From the NCBI GenBank assembly GCA_963693305.1, contig OY855905.1, positions 28,416,937-28,480,936 on the forward strand: a stretch of DNA of 64,000 nucleotides, written 5' to 3'. How positions within the stretch are numbered: the first letter of the stretch is position 1; each line of letters begins with the position of its first letter. A program made the position numbers and the translations under genes. The notes beneath the pieces were generated by a model, which was not told the DNA's origin, made no database searches, and saw only the letters and a list, made by a program, of their open reading frames with translations. The stretch comes from Meandrina meandrites (Eukaryota > Cnidaria > Anthozoa > Scleractinia > Meandrinidae). Below are positions 23,690-36,400 of this stretch, one piece after another.

Positions 23690-24055
23690 CGAATCACGAA
23701 AATAAGTACTCTTTTATCCTGTTCTTACGCTACAAATAGTGTTTGAAGAAATCAAAATTGATTAAGAAATTACGAAAATAAGAAAGAAACATACTCTTTT
23801 ATCCTGTTCTTACTCTACAAAGAGTGTTTGACGTTACGATAATTATACGGAGATCACATTTGAGGTCTCGCGTCTCAAAATCACGCAAAATAAGGTCAAT
23901 AAAGTGGTGAAATCACGAATATCGGTTATTAATTCAAGCTCTTCACGTGTCACGCAAAACCTTCTGGTCACGGGTCACGAAGAATAAATTGATTAAATTC
24001 ACGTTTCACGGAAAATAAAATCAGCTAATCACGCGTCACGACAATACCCCTGTAC
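23690..24055. repeat. Degenerate direct repeats with TCACGAAAATAAG motif
   Basis: Two direct copies of a roughly 60-70 bp block (about 23697-23748 and 23773-23832, both containing ACTCTTTTATCCTGTTCTTA) are followed by several TCACG-xAAATAA units to 24055. Confidence 0.65.
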
Positions 24056-24121
24056 GACCCTCTTTGCAATCTTTGCGTTTGGCGGCTATTTTGTCTGCAA
24101 GATAATTAAAACCGTTGAATA

Positions 24122-24983
24122 CTTACTTACTTAGGCCCGTCGCTCCAGGTGGAGCATAGGCCATTAACAACAGCTCTCCAGCGAACTCTAACTTGGGCTG
24201 TTCGCACAACTTCTTTCCAGGTGTAGCCCATCATCCTAAGCTCTGTATCCGTGTCGCGTCTTCAGCTGTTTTTGGGTCGCCCTCTCCTTCTCTTCCCTTG
24301 TGGGTTCCAGGTCAGGGACTGGCGCATGATGTTACTTGCTTCTTTCCGCAGGGTATGGCCAATCCAGCCCCATTTCCTCTTTAGCATCTGTCTTCCTACT
24401 GGCTCTTGATCACCTCGCTGCCACAGCTCCTCGTTGCGAATTTTCACAGGCCACCAGATGTTTAGGGTACGTCTCAGGCAACTGTTTATGAATGTTTGGA
24501 TCTTCTGTAGTGCCTTTTTTGTTCGTCTCCACGTCTCTGACCCATAAAGGAGAACCGATTTAACATTTGAATTGAAGATGCGAAGCTTGGTTTCAGTCCT
24601 GATTTCCTTGGACTTCCAGATGTTTCCGAGCATGTTAAACGCTGCCCTTGCCTTGCCAATTCTTGCTCCTACATCTACATCTGTACCTCCTTCTTTGTCA
24701 ATAACACTGCCAAGGTATGTGAACGAGTCCACCTCCTCTAGCTGCTCTCCTCCTACTGTGATTGGATTCTCATTGGTAGTGTTGATCCTCATGACCTTTG
24801 ATTTACCCCTGTTGATCTTTAAACCAGTCCTTTCTGATGTTGCTGCCAATCTGGTGGTCTTGCCCTGCATCTGGTCATGGTTATGTGAGAGAAGAGCCAG
24901 ATCATCGGCGAAGTCTTAGTCCTCCAACTGTGTCCAAAGGGTCCACTGAATCCCATTCTTCTTTCCCTCTGTGGTGGTTCTCA
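24122..24983 (-). mobile_element. RTE-like LINE, 5'-truncated
   Basis: A minus-strand frame (24870 to about 24262) encodes GLKINRGKSKVMRINT, SFTYLGSVIDKEGG, LLYGSETW and LNIWWPVKIRNEELW, the C-terminal RT region of RTE-type LINEs, and continues after a shift towards the 3' end. The 3' tail is a (TAAG)n repeat at 24122-24134. A perfect 15-bp duplication TAAAACCGTTGAATA flanks it (24107-24121, 24984-24998), so this is one complete truncated insertion. Confidence 0.9.
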
Positions 24984-24999
24984 TAAAACCGTTGAATAA

Positions 25000-26070
25000 A
25001 AAGCTGGAAAATAGAGCATGCATGGTTTTGTCAAAAATGACCTAATTCTTTCCCCAGAATGCAGGAAATGCACTCTTAGAGGTAGATTTATTTTCCCAAA
25101 AACTGTCTAATAGGGCGGATTACTGCGCTTTGAAAATGCAAGTTTTTAATTTTTTTTTCGTTTAATTTTGTTTGCAGAGGCATGTCTTTGTACTCAGTAC
25201 CTTTCTCTCCTCCACTACTGATCTTGCATGTACATTGAAATTGTTATTCTTTCATAATAAGTACTTCAGAGGCTTATGATTTTTTTCTGAGAGTCAGGGC
25301 CTTTTTTATGCTGTAAATCTGCTTTACCTATTTTAGATGAATTTCGAATTGGAAAACTATCTCCATGCAACTGCATTTCCAATTAACAAGTTTTTTTCAC
25401 AGACTTTCTTGTTCTCTCTTCTTGAATTTACGTCTATTTTCGTTCACTCGCCTTTTGTAGAAATTTGCATTTTCAGGTACTGCAGAATGTTACCACTTTC
25501 TTAACTGGTTTGGACATGTATGACATTGTTCAATTCATTCGCGGTATGTTTATCTAAATTATTTCAAGTCCGAAGAAGCAGGCATTGCTCAATATTTTCT
25601 TCGTTCTCAGCGAAGTGAGAACTAATCGTAAACAGATAAACATAAGGTCTTTTTAAAGGTCTTTTTCTTCGAATATGATTCAATTTTGGTAATCTACTGT
25701 AATTAATATAATAACTGATAAGCCACGGATATACGCATTGCGTACCCATGTTTTATTTAATGACAAGAAATCCCTGTTACATACCACAATTTAACGTTAA
25801 ACTCGTCAAAATAACTCTATCAATAGCTATACGTACATTAGCCTACGTGTAGCCGTACCGCCCCCGAGGAAGCTGTACGAGGAAGCTGTACGTACAATAT
25901 ATAATTATTTTTAAGCCAATATAATATTTTCAAATTAACGAAAGATGATTTCGTAACGCAAAGGTTTTGTTAATTCTTCTAAATGCTCCCAGCCTGGGGA
26001 GACAGGACAGGTTTTGAACAGACGAAGGTCTGTTTTCAGCTTCTTTACCCCTTCCAGGAGCAAACCAATT
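25000..26070. other. Intergenic, nothing recognised
   Basis: AT-rich with only short chance reading frames on both strands. Confidence 0.5.
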
Positions 26071-26071
26071 A

Positions 26072-26245
26072 CAGTCGAAAGGCACGGCAGTTGACGACAT
26101 CCCTCCTAGGCGGACACCTTCTCTAAGCGGCATTGCCCAGTCGCATACAAGCGCTTTGTTGTAATAACATTTTTATGAGCGTACACCTCACCTAAGTGGA
26201 CACTTTCTTAGACCCAATCGGGTGTCCGCTTAAGGAGGTCGACTG
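26072..26245. mobile_element. 174-bp MITE, Tc1/pogo-like
   Basis: Starts CAGTCGA and ends TCGACTG with TA on each side (26070-26071, 26246-26247). CGGACACC and GGTGTCCG form a further inverted block inside. TA targets and CAGT termini fit the Tc1/mariner-pogo group. Confidence 0.72.
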
Positions 26246-26415
26246 TATCTATTTACATTGATTATATTTCATTATAACACGAAAAGCTATGAACGGTTTG
26301 CAGATAGTCAGCCATGTTAGAAGTATCTGCGTGATTCTTTAGTAAGAAGTAGAGGTTTAAAAAGGCGAGATTTCGGCAGCAAACCGAGTCTTGGATATCC
26401 ACACTTGTTTTGGCA

Positions 26416-26842
26416 TACTACGAAAATCACCGAACTGTGGTATAGGGCCGAATTTTCGCCTTGCTACCCCGCCCACTTTCGTTGACAAATTCCAGAAATT
26501 CCTGTGACTCGCGTACTGTATTTCTTTGCCGCCACTGTTGTTTACAGTCGCTTGTTTGAGCCGCGCTTGAAAAATGATCTTGATCTTGGTCGCACCAAAA
26601 TATAAATTCAGGACCAGAATTTCGACACCACCACTTAAAAAAATAGCAAACAGTTCTTTTAACCAAACTTTTATTTAATTTATCTTCTACGGACCGTTTA
26701 TTGCACGCGTTATTCCACGATAATCCTTATGCAATTAGCGAGTTGTGAATTATTTGCGAGAAGGCGACGGTTGGAATTTACCGACGAAAGTAGGCGGGAC
26801 AGCGACATGAACCTATTCCACATTTCGGTGATTTTCCTAGTA
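26416..26842. mobile_element. MITE with CTACGAAAATCACCGAA termini
   Basis: Left end CTACGAAAATCACCGAA and right end TTCGGTGATTTTCCTAG are inverted repeats, with one mismatch near the end, extending inward to CTGTGG/CCACAT. The flanking dinucleotide is TA on both sides. No coding capacity. Confidence 0.72.
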
Positions 26843-26975
26843 TGATTCAGTGAATTGTATTGCGATCAGGCCTCTGTAATGCTCAAGTTGGCAGAAAATT
26901 AAAGTAAGGTAGCTTGAATGAAAGACTTGTACTGAACAAGCGAAATAAACTCGTTAACGAAAGTTCTCATTTTAA

Positions 26976-27463
26976 GGTGGCTGAACACAGCTTTTAAAAC
27001 TTTTGAGTACCTATCCTTAATTTCGCCACACCCAACTTTTTGGAAAAAAAAAAAAGGATAAACAACTTTATGGTGATGTCCGTATGTCTCGGCTACTCTC
27101 GTTAATTAAGAGCAGCTATTTGAACAAACCTAGGCAAATGCGTTGGCATCAAATTGCGCGATTGGAAGTATATAAAAAAGTGTTTATACGACAATACAAA
27201 TGAAAAAAAAATGGCTTCAAAATGGCTTGCAAATGACAACAAACTAGCTGCTGCCCGAAAAGTGCTCCAAAACGCCCCAAATGGGATTAGATTAGCGTGT
27301 CTAGATTTTTCCCAGAACGGAAATTGGACTCTGGCTTATTTTAATTTGACACCATTAGTGCTAACTTTTGGCCCCCACACTTCAAATGTCGTTCCTATGG
27401 GCCTAATAACGACACAATAAATTTTTCAATGTGACAGAGTGTCGGAAACTGTGTTCGGCCACC
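26976..27463. mobile_element. 488-bp TTAA-flanked MITE
   Basis: GGTGGCTGAACACAG and CTGTGTTCGGCCACC are inverted termini bounded by TTAA (26972-26975, 27464-27467). This fits piggyBac- or Kolobok-type non-autonomous elements. A short frame at 27154-27420 has no recognisable domain. Confidence 0.8.
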
Positions 27464-27467
27464 TTAA

Positions 27468-27855
27468 AGTAAAAAGAACTAGATAAGCATCAGTCAGACA
27501 TACTGGTACACTGGTGCAATTTTAAATTATGAACTTTGGCCCATATGGGGTGCAGAAATTGAACAGCATGCTCGTATTTTTTTTATATATACACAAGGTT
27601 TGCTGCATCACCCGCTGTTGGTTTTGTCTTGTGAGATCTTATATAGCGGCTGTAGCTAGGAATATAACTTATCAAGCCACGGATTGTCGATTGCAACATT
27701 TTCATTTTAGCGTCACGTTTGTTTTACGCAGTCGAACTATTATACTATACATGTACATCTATTTATAATAACGCGGTTACAGAAATAGTGCAATAGCCAT
27801 AATAGTCTCCCAGGTACTCAGTCTTAAGCCAGTTGCGGAGACGACAGGTATCAGT
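27468..27855. other. 3' flank of copy B
   Basis: Follows the TAA stop of copy B (minus strand reads right to left). It should hold the 3' UTR; I could not identify a convincing polyadenylation signal. Confidence 0.4.
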
Positions 27856-30800
27856 TTACGCCTCTTTCTTGGAATTAAGTGAGTCGTGTTGAATTTCAAC
27901 AAATCCAGGCTTGGACTTTCTTGGAGGGACAATTTTAGCGTAGGCAAACTGTAAAGAAATGAAATATCATTAAAACTGTACGCTATACGCTATATATTGA
28001 GGAGGGATCTTAAATACTTACGTAATTCTCGAATTCCTATATTTTGTTAATGGCACCAATGCAAGTAAATAATAATGTGTTGGCATACCTCCAAATTATA
28101 ATAAAATTATGAAGTCTTATTTCCGCGGAACGATCCGTTCGTAAAAAAGTAATGATTTATGGTATTTAGAGAGTATCGATACGACATGAGACTCAAATTC
28201 TACACCGTGAGCCCGGGAGATGGGGGGGGGGGGGGGGGGGGGGAGATGGTTATACTTCTTTTTAACGGCTTAACGGGGACGTGCGGCTCGATGAGCTATG
28301 GTTTTCAGGCTTGTTTGCCTTGATTCGGGTTTGCGTAATCCTTGAATGAATTACCAGATTCTCCACGCCAGTATATTCCAAACACTATACGATCGTGTAA
28401 ACACTCAAATAAATGTTGAATTACGGTCCGGCGTAATATTTTTCTTATCTGACTAAGCTTGCTTAGTCCGAAACTTCAAGAAGTTCATGACGAACGTAAT
28501 TTGATTGTCAGCAGAAACCTGAACAAATGAGCATTATGCCATTTGAGACGGAACCATTTTTCTCCTCGGGGCTTCCTTCGAAAGACCGAGGAGAGTAGAA
28601 TCTAACGAGCGGGCTGTGCGACACTGCCTTTCCTCGCTTAAAACGATGCGTTTTGACCGAGACCCTCGGCTGAAATAAAAAGTCCGAGACTCCGACACCT
28701 TGCGGCCAAAAAAAATCGAAACTCCGAGTGGGAAAGAAACGTTGAAAAACGAGACTTCGTGACTCATCACAAAGGCTTCCAAGATTTCGAGATCCCACCC
28801 AAATTTTTCTGGGTCCCAGGTTTTTTTGGTACCATTCGCCACCCCTGTTCGTGGATTTAGTGGTCTTCCCGCGTTATCATGCTAGATTCCGGTCGGTGCG
28901 GTCTTCAACACGCGACTTTATATTACTTTTTTGTAAGTGATCTTATCAAATAACTTTATCGACCCAAGGAGAACACGAGCGACTTGGAGCAAGTCTAAAT
29001 TCAACTTAAACGCCTGAATTACATTATCTCAGTTTATACATGAATCAAAAGTGTGAGCAATGCAGATAAATGAAAGCTATCGAGTAAGGGGAGGGTATGT
29101 ATTATGCTGCATGTAAAATGTGGTTTCTAGGATGAAACCCTAGTTTGTGACCATTTTAATGTAATCTTAAGCCCTGGCCACATTTCAATGCAACATATCG
29201 CAAAATTGTTGTGTTGTGTTGTGAGATTTGCGAAGAAGCCGACCAAACGAACGCAAAATTTCAACGCAACATAGCGCAACATTGTTGTGCACAACATGTT
29301 GTACGCGTTTGGCCACCCAGTTGCAATATGTTGCAGAATGTTGGATGGCGCAAATCGAACTGTTGCGCATGCTCCGGTGCAACAAGGTTGCGCGAGCGTG
29401 GCCAAACGAATACATCACTATGCAACATCCAGAAATGTTGCAACATGTTGTGAGAAATATTTGACCATTTTCAAAATTGATCCAACAACACGCAATGCAA
29501 CATGTTGCAACGGGGTGGCCAAACGTGTGCAACATGTTGTGCGCAACAATGTTGCGAGGGTTTGGCCGGGGCGTAATTAAAGGCCCAGCAAACGCAACCA
29601 CTTTTACGAACGAGCCAGTCTTAGATGTTACTAGACTTGTGAACTCCACAACAGATGTACAGACATTTGAAGAACATCAACGACATAGGGAGAAAAATAA
29701 CCTTTTCTGTGTCGTATCTATATGTTGGTTGTGTGAACAAGACTGCCCAAGTGAGTTCTAGCTTTAAAAAAATTCTGAAGAAAACTATGAAAGTTGTTAA
29801 TATAAGCAATATGGTGTTGTGCGTACAGTTAGGGGAATCATCTGACAGTTTATATTTTACCTCATGTGCATGATCAACCCATGATCCAGTATTGACGTAA
29901 ATCAATTTTCCAATTCTGCTTTTGATCGTCGCTCCTCGCCAGTCATGTGTGTGACCCAGTACTACCACGTCCTCCCCACATCGAGACAGGAAGTCCTTAA
30001 AATCACCCAGGCCACCTTTCAACAGACTGAAGGCATCACTCGAACCAAACTAGACAAAAGCAGCAAAAAATACTTCGGGCTAAATAGTTAAGAAAATAAA
30101 ACATATTATACTTAAAGCCTTAATTTTTTTAATGAAACGTGTTAGCCAATTTAAACGCCTTAAGTCTTGTTAAACCTATGTAAATTAACTGAACAAAAAG
30201 TAGAAACAGTACTAAAACGTCGATTCCTAGTGCAGTTCCCTGATTTCTTGTTACAACTGATAATAGTGCCTTGTTCTGCCACCAAGTTATCACAATCAAA
30301 TGCGTGCCTGCTAGTTAGGAAAATGCTGTGTGACTGTCGTTTGTTGAAAGAGATTCTTCGTTTATGGTATGTTATTTACCTTCTCAACGGTGCGTTTAAA
30401 GTATCTCGACTTAAGAAGATTTCCCATTTTGATAGACTTTCCTCCTTCCAAAAGAATGTGCTCATTAAGGAAGACGTCCCTCTCGAGTGCAGCCTCTATC
30501 AGCGACTCTGTAAATCTCTTCTGTGGAGACTTCTTTGCAAGCAAATCGATAATGGCGGAACCGATAACTTCACGGTGCAATCCCTTCAGCATGGTTCGAG
30601 TGACGGAACGGAGAATCTGTACAGCATAAATGGGAGGTATTATGTACTGCAGTTCGTACTGTGTTTGAATTGATCATTAACGTAGGATTATAGGATGAAA
30701 CGAAGCAGAAACTTCAGCTATAATCCGATTAGATCAATGCAACTTTTGGAATGAGAATTTCAAACGCTTTGCAACATGTGTGCTATGCCAAAGTCCGAGA

Positions 30801-33404
30801 GCTTAAAATTTAATTTCTATTGAACATCCTGATATGGTTTCAGTCCAGAAAATTGAGTTTCTGGCCAGACGCAAAGCAAACTCGTAGCAGTTAAATAATA
30901 GCTTTATCGTGTGTTCAACCCTGAAAAATATCACTCCGAAAATACAGTTTCATGCAGCTATTTTTGTTTCGTTTCCTCAGAAACGAAATGGTATTGTTGT
31001 GGATTCGATGTGAACTATTTAGACAGTGAGGGCTACTATCCAATCAGAAGAACGCTCGTAACCACAATGTCAACACGGTGTACCAAAAGCAAACAATCTC
31101 GTAAAAACATGTTCTTCAAATATCAGAAAGATAATCGTCAGGAAGATCAAAAATAATTGAGATTCATTACAAATAGAAATATCTGACGACTGCAATGCTT
31201 TTAAGTTCGATTAAAGCGATGTCTTTGCGAAAAATGTAAAGTAAGCTCTTTCCGTGTTTAATTGTTACGTCAACATTCTAGCTATATTCTGAGAAAGAAG
31301 AAAATTCCCACCAATGAGAGCGCTTGAAAGCGCAAACAAAGACACGATCCCTGTTTGCTGGCAGGAAGCCATGAAAAAGGGCAAGAGAAAGGCAAACCAG
31401 GAAGTTCCTTGTCATTCTTATCCTTCTGCAATCTGGAAACGAAGCACTATTTCTTTTTGAAATAGCTGCTTGTTCATGTAACATTAAAATGTAGCAAATT
31501 TGCAGGAATCAAAAGTCATTACGGTAGCTTTTTTACGTTGAAAAACTAAGACCAAACCCAAAAATAATCACATCTGGCCAAGCACCACACAGGCAAATAA
31601 CACAATGAATTAATCAAAACTTCGATGACACTGCGGGGCATGCCAAGTCTCGATTGGGTTTGGTTTTTATCATTTCAAACATGGCTAGACCATTTTGCAA
31701 GATCAACGAACAAGGCAAACAAAACATGAAGGACATATCTGGACAGTGATATGAAAACCAGTCAGCACTATCAATTATTCCACGAGCGCGCGTTGAATAT
31801 GAGGCGCTTAACGCCAAGTGAGTTGGTAATAATCATGTCATATCTAGCAATTGCAAGCGCGTGTAGAATAATTGTTTTTTGCTCTTGAAAATGACCATGA
31901 AATACCGTGTATACCGGTAGTTCAGTATGGTTTAAAGGCTGATTTCTTATGGCTACTTTGCCAATCAGAATAAAATATCTAATTCTCCAGGTTTATTAAT
32001 CAAGGGTAGCGTTGACAGGTTTCACACATAAAAGACAGAAACAGAAATGTTACTCACCTGCAGTACTCCACCCATTAATTTACCAGACGTGGCAGTTGCA
32101 CGTGCAACGTAATAGCCAATAGGCTTGCCGCATAGCTCGTCACTGGGGTCTGTGGCGGAGTACGTGTTAAAAGCATCCCAATCATGGCCATGCGCAAACC
32201 GCACCCGATACTGTTTTCCATCATCGCTGTTGATGACGTAAATGAGAGTTCCTGGTACGAACTCTACGTCGGGGCCAAACAGATCTCGGACTGTCACGGC
32301 ATCCATTTCGTGGTCATGATTTCCCCGGATGTAGAACACTTTGACGCCATCTTTGGCCATCTGTTGAACGGAGTTGATGAATAGAGAGCAAACTTCGTTT
32401 TTCTTCCATTTGGCCCTCCGTTCCTCATTTGATTGTGGAGACAGGGTGAAAGGATCCAACCACATTTCAAAGACATCACCAAGTAGTATCAGCGAATTGA
32501 GGGTCTCCTTAAAACACAATAAAAGAACGAAAATTCGTCATCGTCATTACGACTCTCGTCATCATCATCATCATCATCATCATTTTCTTTTCCCTAGCTG
32601 GAAACCAGAACTAATTTTATCTGTTAACAAATTCGTCCCAGCTTCTGTTAAATTCTGATCATCATTATCTTCCAGTAGTGGAATATGCCATTTCCGAGTT
32701 ACCTTTTGCCTCTGTGTCAAAACGACTCTTCGTGTGAAACCATTCATATGAAAATAGGTTTCTCCTGCACGTCCAAATCAAGCTCATTTTTATTTGAATA
32801 GTTTCGCACGAGGACTCGTTTTGAAAATGAGGAAAAGGGAACTCAGAAATGGCCTGTTAGGAAATATATCCAAATCTTTTGATGCATGACGTCATTGTTT
32901 ACAGCTTGCCGCAGTTCCTCGACCCGAAATACAGTTGCGAACGTTTGTATTCATGATGGCTGCGATGTAAAGGCATCCAAACCTAAATTTGTTTTCTATA
33001 TGGGAATTAATAATAAAGTATTTTTTCGTTTGTCTCACGACGTAGTCGCGTGTGATGGAGATCGCGACGTTTCGATTGCACACTGCTAGTCTTCATCAGA
33101 CGATAAGGTCGACTGGTTATCCGTAAAGTTATAAAGCACGCTTCTGCGAATCGCAAAGGAAATATGAAAACAGCATTAAAATAGAATTTCCTTTAAAACA
33201 GATTGGTAACTTTATAAACAAACCTTTGCCATGACTTCAAGCTGTTCCATAAATCTAGCCAGTCGTTCCTTTATTCCTTCACTCCACTGTGAGTCAAGGT
33301 GAAGGTCACTCATAGAAATGATCAGGTTTTTCACTGGATCATTTGGGTGTGGCATCTCACGAACAACAACTTGCTCCACGTCTGTGCCAGCCGGCGGGTG
33401 GTAA
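27856..33404 (-). CDS. Copy B exons 15-19: LpxH-like calcineurin-type metallophosphoesterase domain
   Basis: Residues 1293-1675, exons 33404-33224, 32507-32058, 30616-30380, 30049-29861 and 27948-27856. All canonical dinuclear metal motifs are present in order: SDLH (Asp1326, His1328), LLGDVFEMW (Asp1364), GNHDHEMD (Asn1416, His1417), AHGHDWD (His1459, His1461) and LGHTHDW (His1615, His1617). The GDVFEMW signature is closest to UDP-2,3-diacylglucosamine hydrolases and relatives, so a phospholipid or nucleotide-diphosphate ester is a reasonable substrate class. The last exon encodes 30 residues (FAYAKIVPPR start, SKKEA end) before TAA. No transmembrane segment is seen. The final intron (29860-27949) contains a repeat element and a G-tract. 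Confidence 0.87.
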
Positions 33405-36400
33405 CTGGACAGAAGCGTGAAATAAGTGAAAGGCAATAAAATTGACATTAGCAAAGAGAGGTCCACGCATTGAAGAAGGACTGGGCGATATTCTCCCAGC
33501 ACGATCCCCCCAGAGGGGGGGGGGGGGGGGGGCTCTCGGAAATTTGAATTAAGCCCCTAAAGGAGAAAAATCTGGGAGTGGCTCAAGCTGCTCTTCACCC
33601 CCAAAAAATACCAAAATACTGAAAATGGAATTTATATTTCTACATTTCTTCGCGTGCAAACCTAAACGAGGCCTGAACTGCTAAAAACATTAGCGTTTTG
33701 CTCGGAACACCCTAAATGAGACCAAAATCCGAAATTTACACCCCTAAGCGAGACGACGAACATCCCCGCCTCTTTGATACCGGAGTCTCCGCCGGGACAA
33801 AACCGAGTTGATATGGCTTTTTTTCCGGGCTGTTGCGCGGTTGTTTAGGCTCGTCACTCAACGCTCCGTCCCCCACCAGCGTTATAAGGGCGAAGCGTTG
33901 TGTGACGACCCAAATAACGGCTGCGAAGGAGACCAGTATTAACATTGCTTATAATGCCGGCCCACGCTAAGAAAGTATCACCTTACTCTACCGCAAGAGC
34001 TGACTATATTAAGGCTTCTTTGATGGCTTACCTTGGTTCTTGTATAAATGTGTTCTTTTTGCTTTTCGCTTTAGACGTCCAAGCGTGCAAGCACTCTCTT
34101 GGCAGAGCAGCAATGACTTCTTCTAAATCTTCCTGAATGACCTCGTGCTGCGACTCTTTATCATCTCCAGATTCCCCGTATATTAATCCTAGCTCTTGCG
34201 AAGTACATGGGACAGCGGCATTCATGCAATCTACAAATGGAATGCAATCAGAACATTAAAGCAGGCTTTTCTCATTTTAACTCCTTGTAAACTCTCTTGA
34301 TCTATTTAAAAATACTGTTTATGTATGCATTTGTAACAGAAACTGAATGACTGTCCAATTCTCGTAAAACAAGTTTCAAATAAAGGTAAACCTCTACAGC
34401 TTTAAATACTAACATTCGCAAAACTACAGTTCTAAAGGCCTGGCTAAGCTAGGAAACATTGCTGCAGAAACATTGCTGTGGAGGCAAATGTGTCCCAGTT
34501 TGGCCGCGTGGGAAACATTTGTTGTGGAAACACATTTTGCTTCTAGAAGCAAGAGATGTGTTTCTGCTTCAGGTCAAAAACATTTTTGCTTCCTAGACAC
34601 ATATTTTGTTTCTAAAACGTTATGTTACACCGTGTTTAGCCACCGTGGAAACAGTGCTGACTAGTTTCCAGTGCTGTTCATTGAAAATGTTTCCTAGCAA
34701 CAGCACACACGCGTGCATTATGCGCATGTGTGACACTTTGTTCCCGAAATATATGCTTCCTTGTTTAGCCACATGGGCAGCAAAACATTTTCTTTGCTTC
34801 CCGCTAATTTAACCACCCAGGAAACCTGACAAGGAGAAACAATGTTTCCTAGCTTAGCCAGGCCTTAATACTAACATTCGCACCGCTTTGATTGGAAAAA
34901 ATCCCAACTTTACCAGAAAAAGACTGCATGGCCATAGCCTCTTGGGAGATACGGGCTAGCTTAGCCTCGCTCAGATGCAGATTGTCGCACGCATGCCTGT
35001 CTAGGGCCCTGAGGATATGTGGGTAAACATCGTACACAGCATTTCTGCCGATTAAGCAATCAATATGACCATAATCGGGAATCAAGATCCAATCATATTC
35101 TTGGTTTGGATGCGCTTCTTTCACCAGTTCGTAAGTGGTGTGGGTGCTCTCCGGCACATAGACTGGGTTTTTCTCACCTGGAACAGTCACACGAAGAAAA
35201 GAGGAAATATCAAAGAACGATCGTTTCACTGGCTACGGAGTGGGATTTGGATTCGTAAGCGCGCTTACGACCTTCAAAAATCGGAGTCGGAAAACTCAAA
35301 ATGTTTCTATCGTTCCGATTCCGCTTATTTATAACTTCGTCGCTTATGATCCAGTGACTGAAAACCAGATTGCCGAAATGAAGTCGGAGGCGGGAGGACA
35401 AACCAATCTCAATGCTAGTTCTCATTCCCTCCGAATGGTTCCTTTCTGCTTGCGACACCGACAATTTGCTTTCCACTAGGTCACTAAGCGACGGAGTCAT
35501 CATTTTAACTCGTGAAAACATGAAAAATTAGGCCATTTCCGAGTTGCCTTTTGCCTCAGTTTTAAAGCGAGTCTTCGTGCCAACCTATTCTTATGAAAAT
35601 GACTTTGATTTGCATGAATATGGACGTGCGGGCACAGGTAGAACATGATTTTCGTATGAATGGTTTCGCACGTAGACTCGTTTTGAAACAGAGGCAAAGG
35701 GTAACTCGGAAATGGCGTATTTACTCTATTCAGAGGCTCGTATATATTTACTGTAGCATTATTATTTAAAGAAATTGGTCTTTTCTTCTCGAAACAATTA
35801 GGGATTAATTGTACAATCTGTTCACGAGTACAATTGTTTTTCGAGTTTCCGATACAAAATGGTCAAGGTTTGCTCACCTGCAATGAAGGTGATTGGGAAA
35901 TCCAGCCGTCCGATCTTTTCCAAGTACTCTGGAGATTTCAGTCGTTCTCTTGGGCCCACATCAGGTAAATAAATGTTTTCACCAGAATACGACACGATTT
36001 TCTTCGCGTTTAGTCCCATGCGAAGCTGATCCATGGATTTAGTGCTTACGTAACCAAAGAACTCGTGAACCGTTTCATGAGTCAAGGAATTCAGGTTAGC
36101 ATGTTCCCACAGAAGGCCGTAAATAAAGGTTATTCTGTTGGAAAAGTAGGTATTAGTCAGTTCGGCGAGGGAACATACCATGATGTTTGACAAACTTTTG
36201 CACAAGAACGCACGTTACAGTAGTATAGACTACAAACAGGCTCAGATCATCGAGTAAACATGCAGCTAACTAAATAAAGCTAAAGTGAAAGTTGCCGCTC
36301 CGGCATAATCCAGGGCGCTGCCAGTTTGTTTGTTTTTTTATCGTTACTGAATTGAAGAAATACACGAAACTATAGACTGTTTGTTGCCAAAACTTATAAA

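Noticed and set aside
28508..28842. Overlapping minus-strand frames of about 100 residues
   Set aside because: No domain, no splice context and different composition; most likely chance in copy B's last intron.
29127..29649. Several Cys-rich short frames on both strands
   Set aside because: They follow from the repeated CAACATGTTG motif of a MITE, not from coding constraint.
32374..32658. Frame with a run of eight His
   Set aside because: It is a TCA microsatellite read in one frame, antisense to and beyond exon 16.
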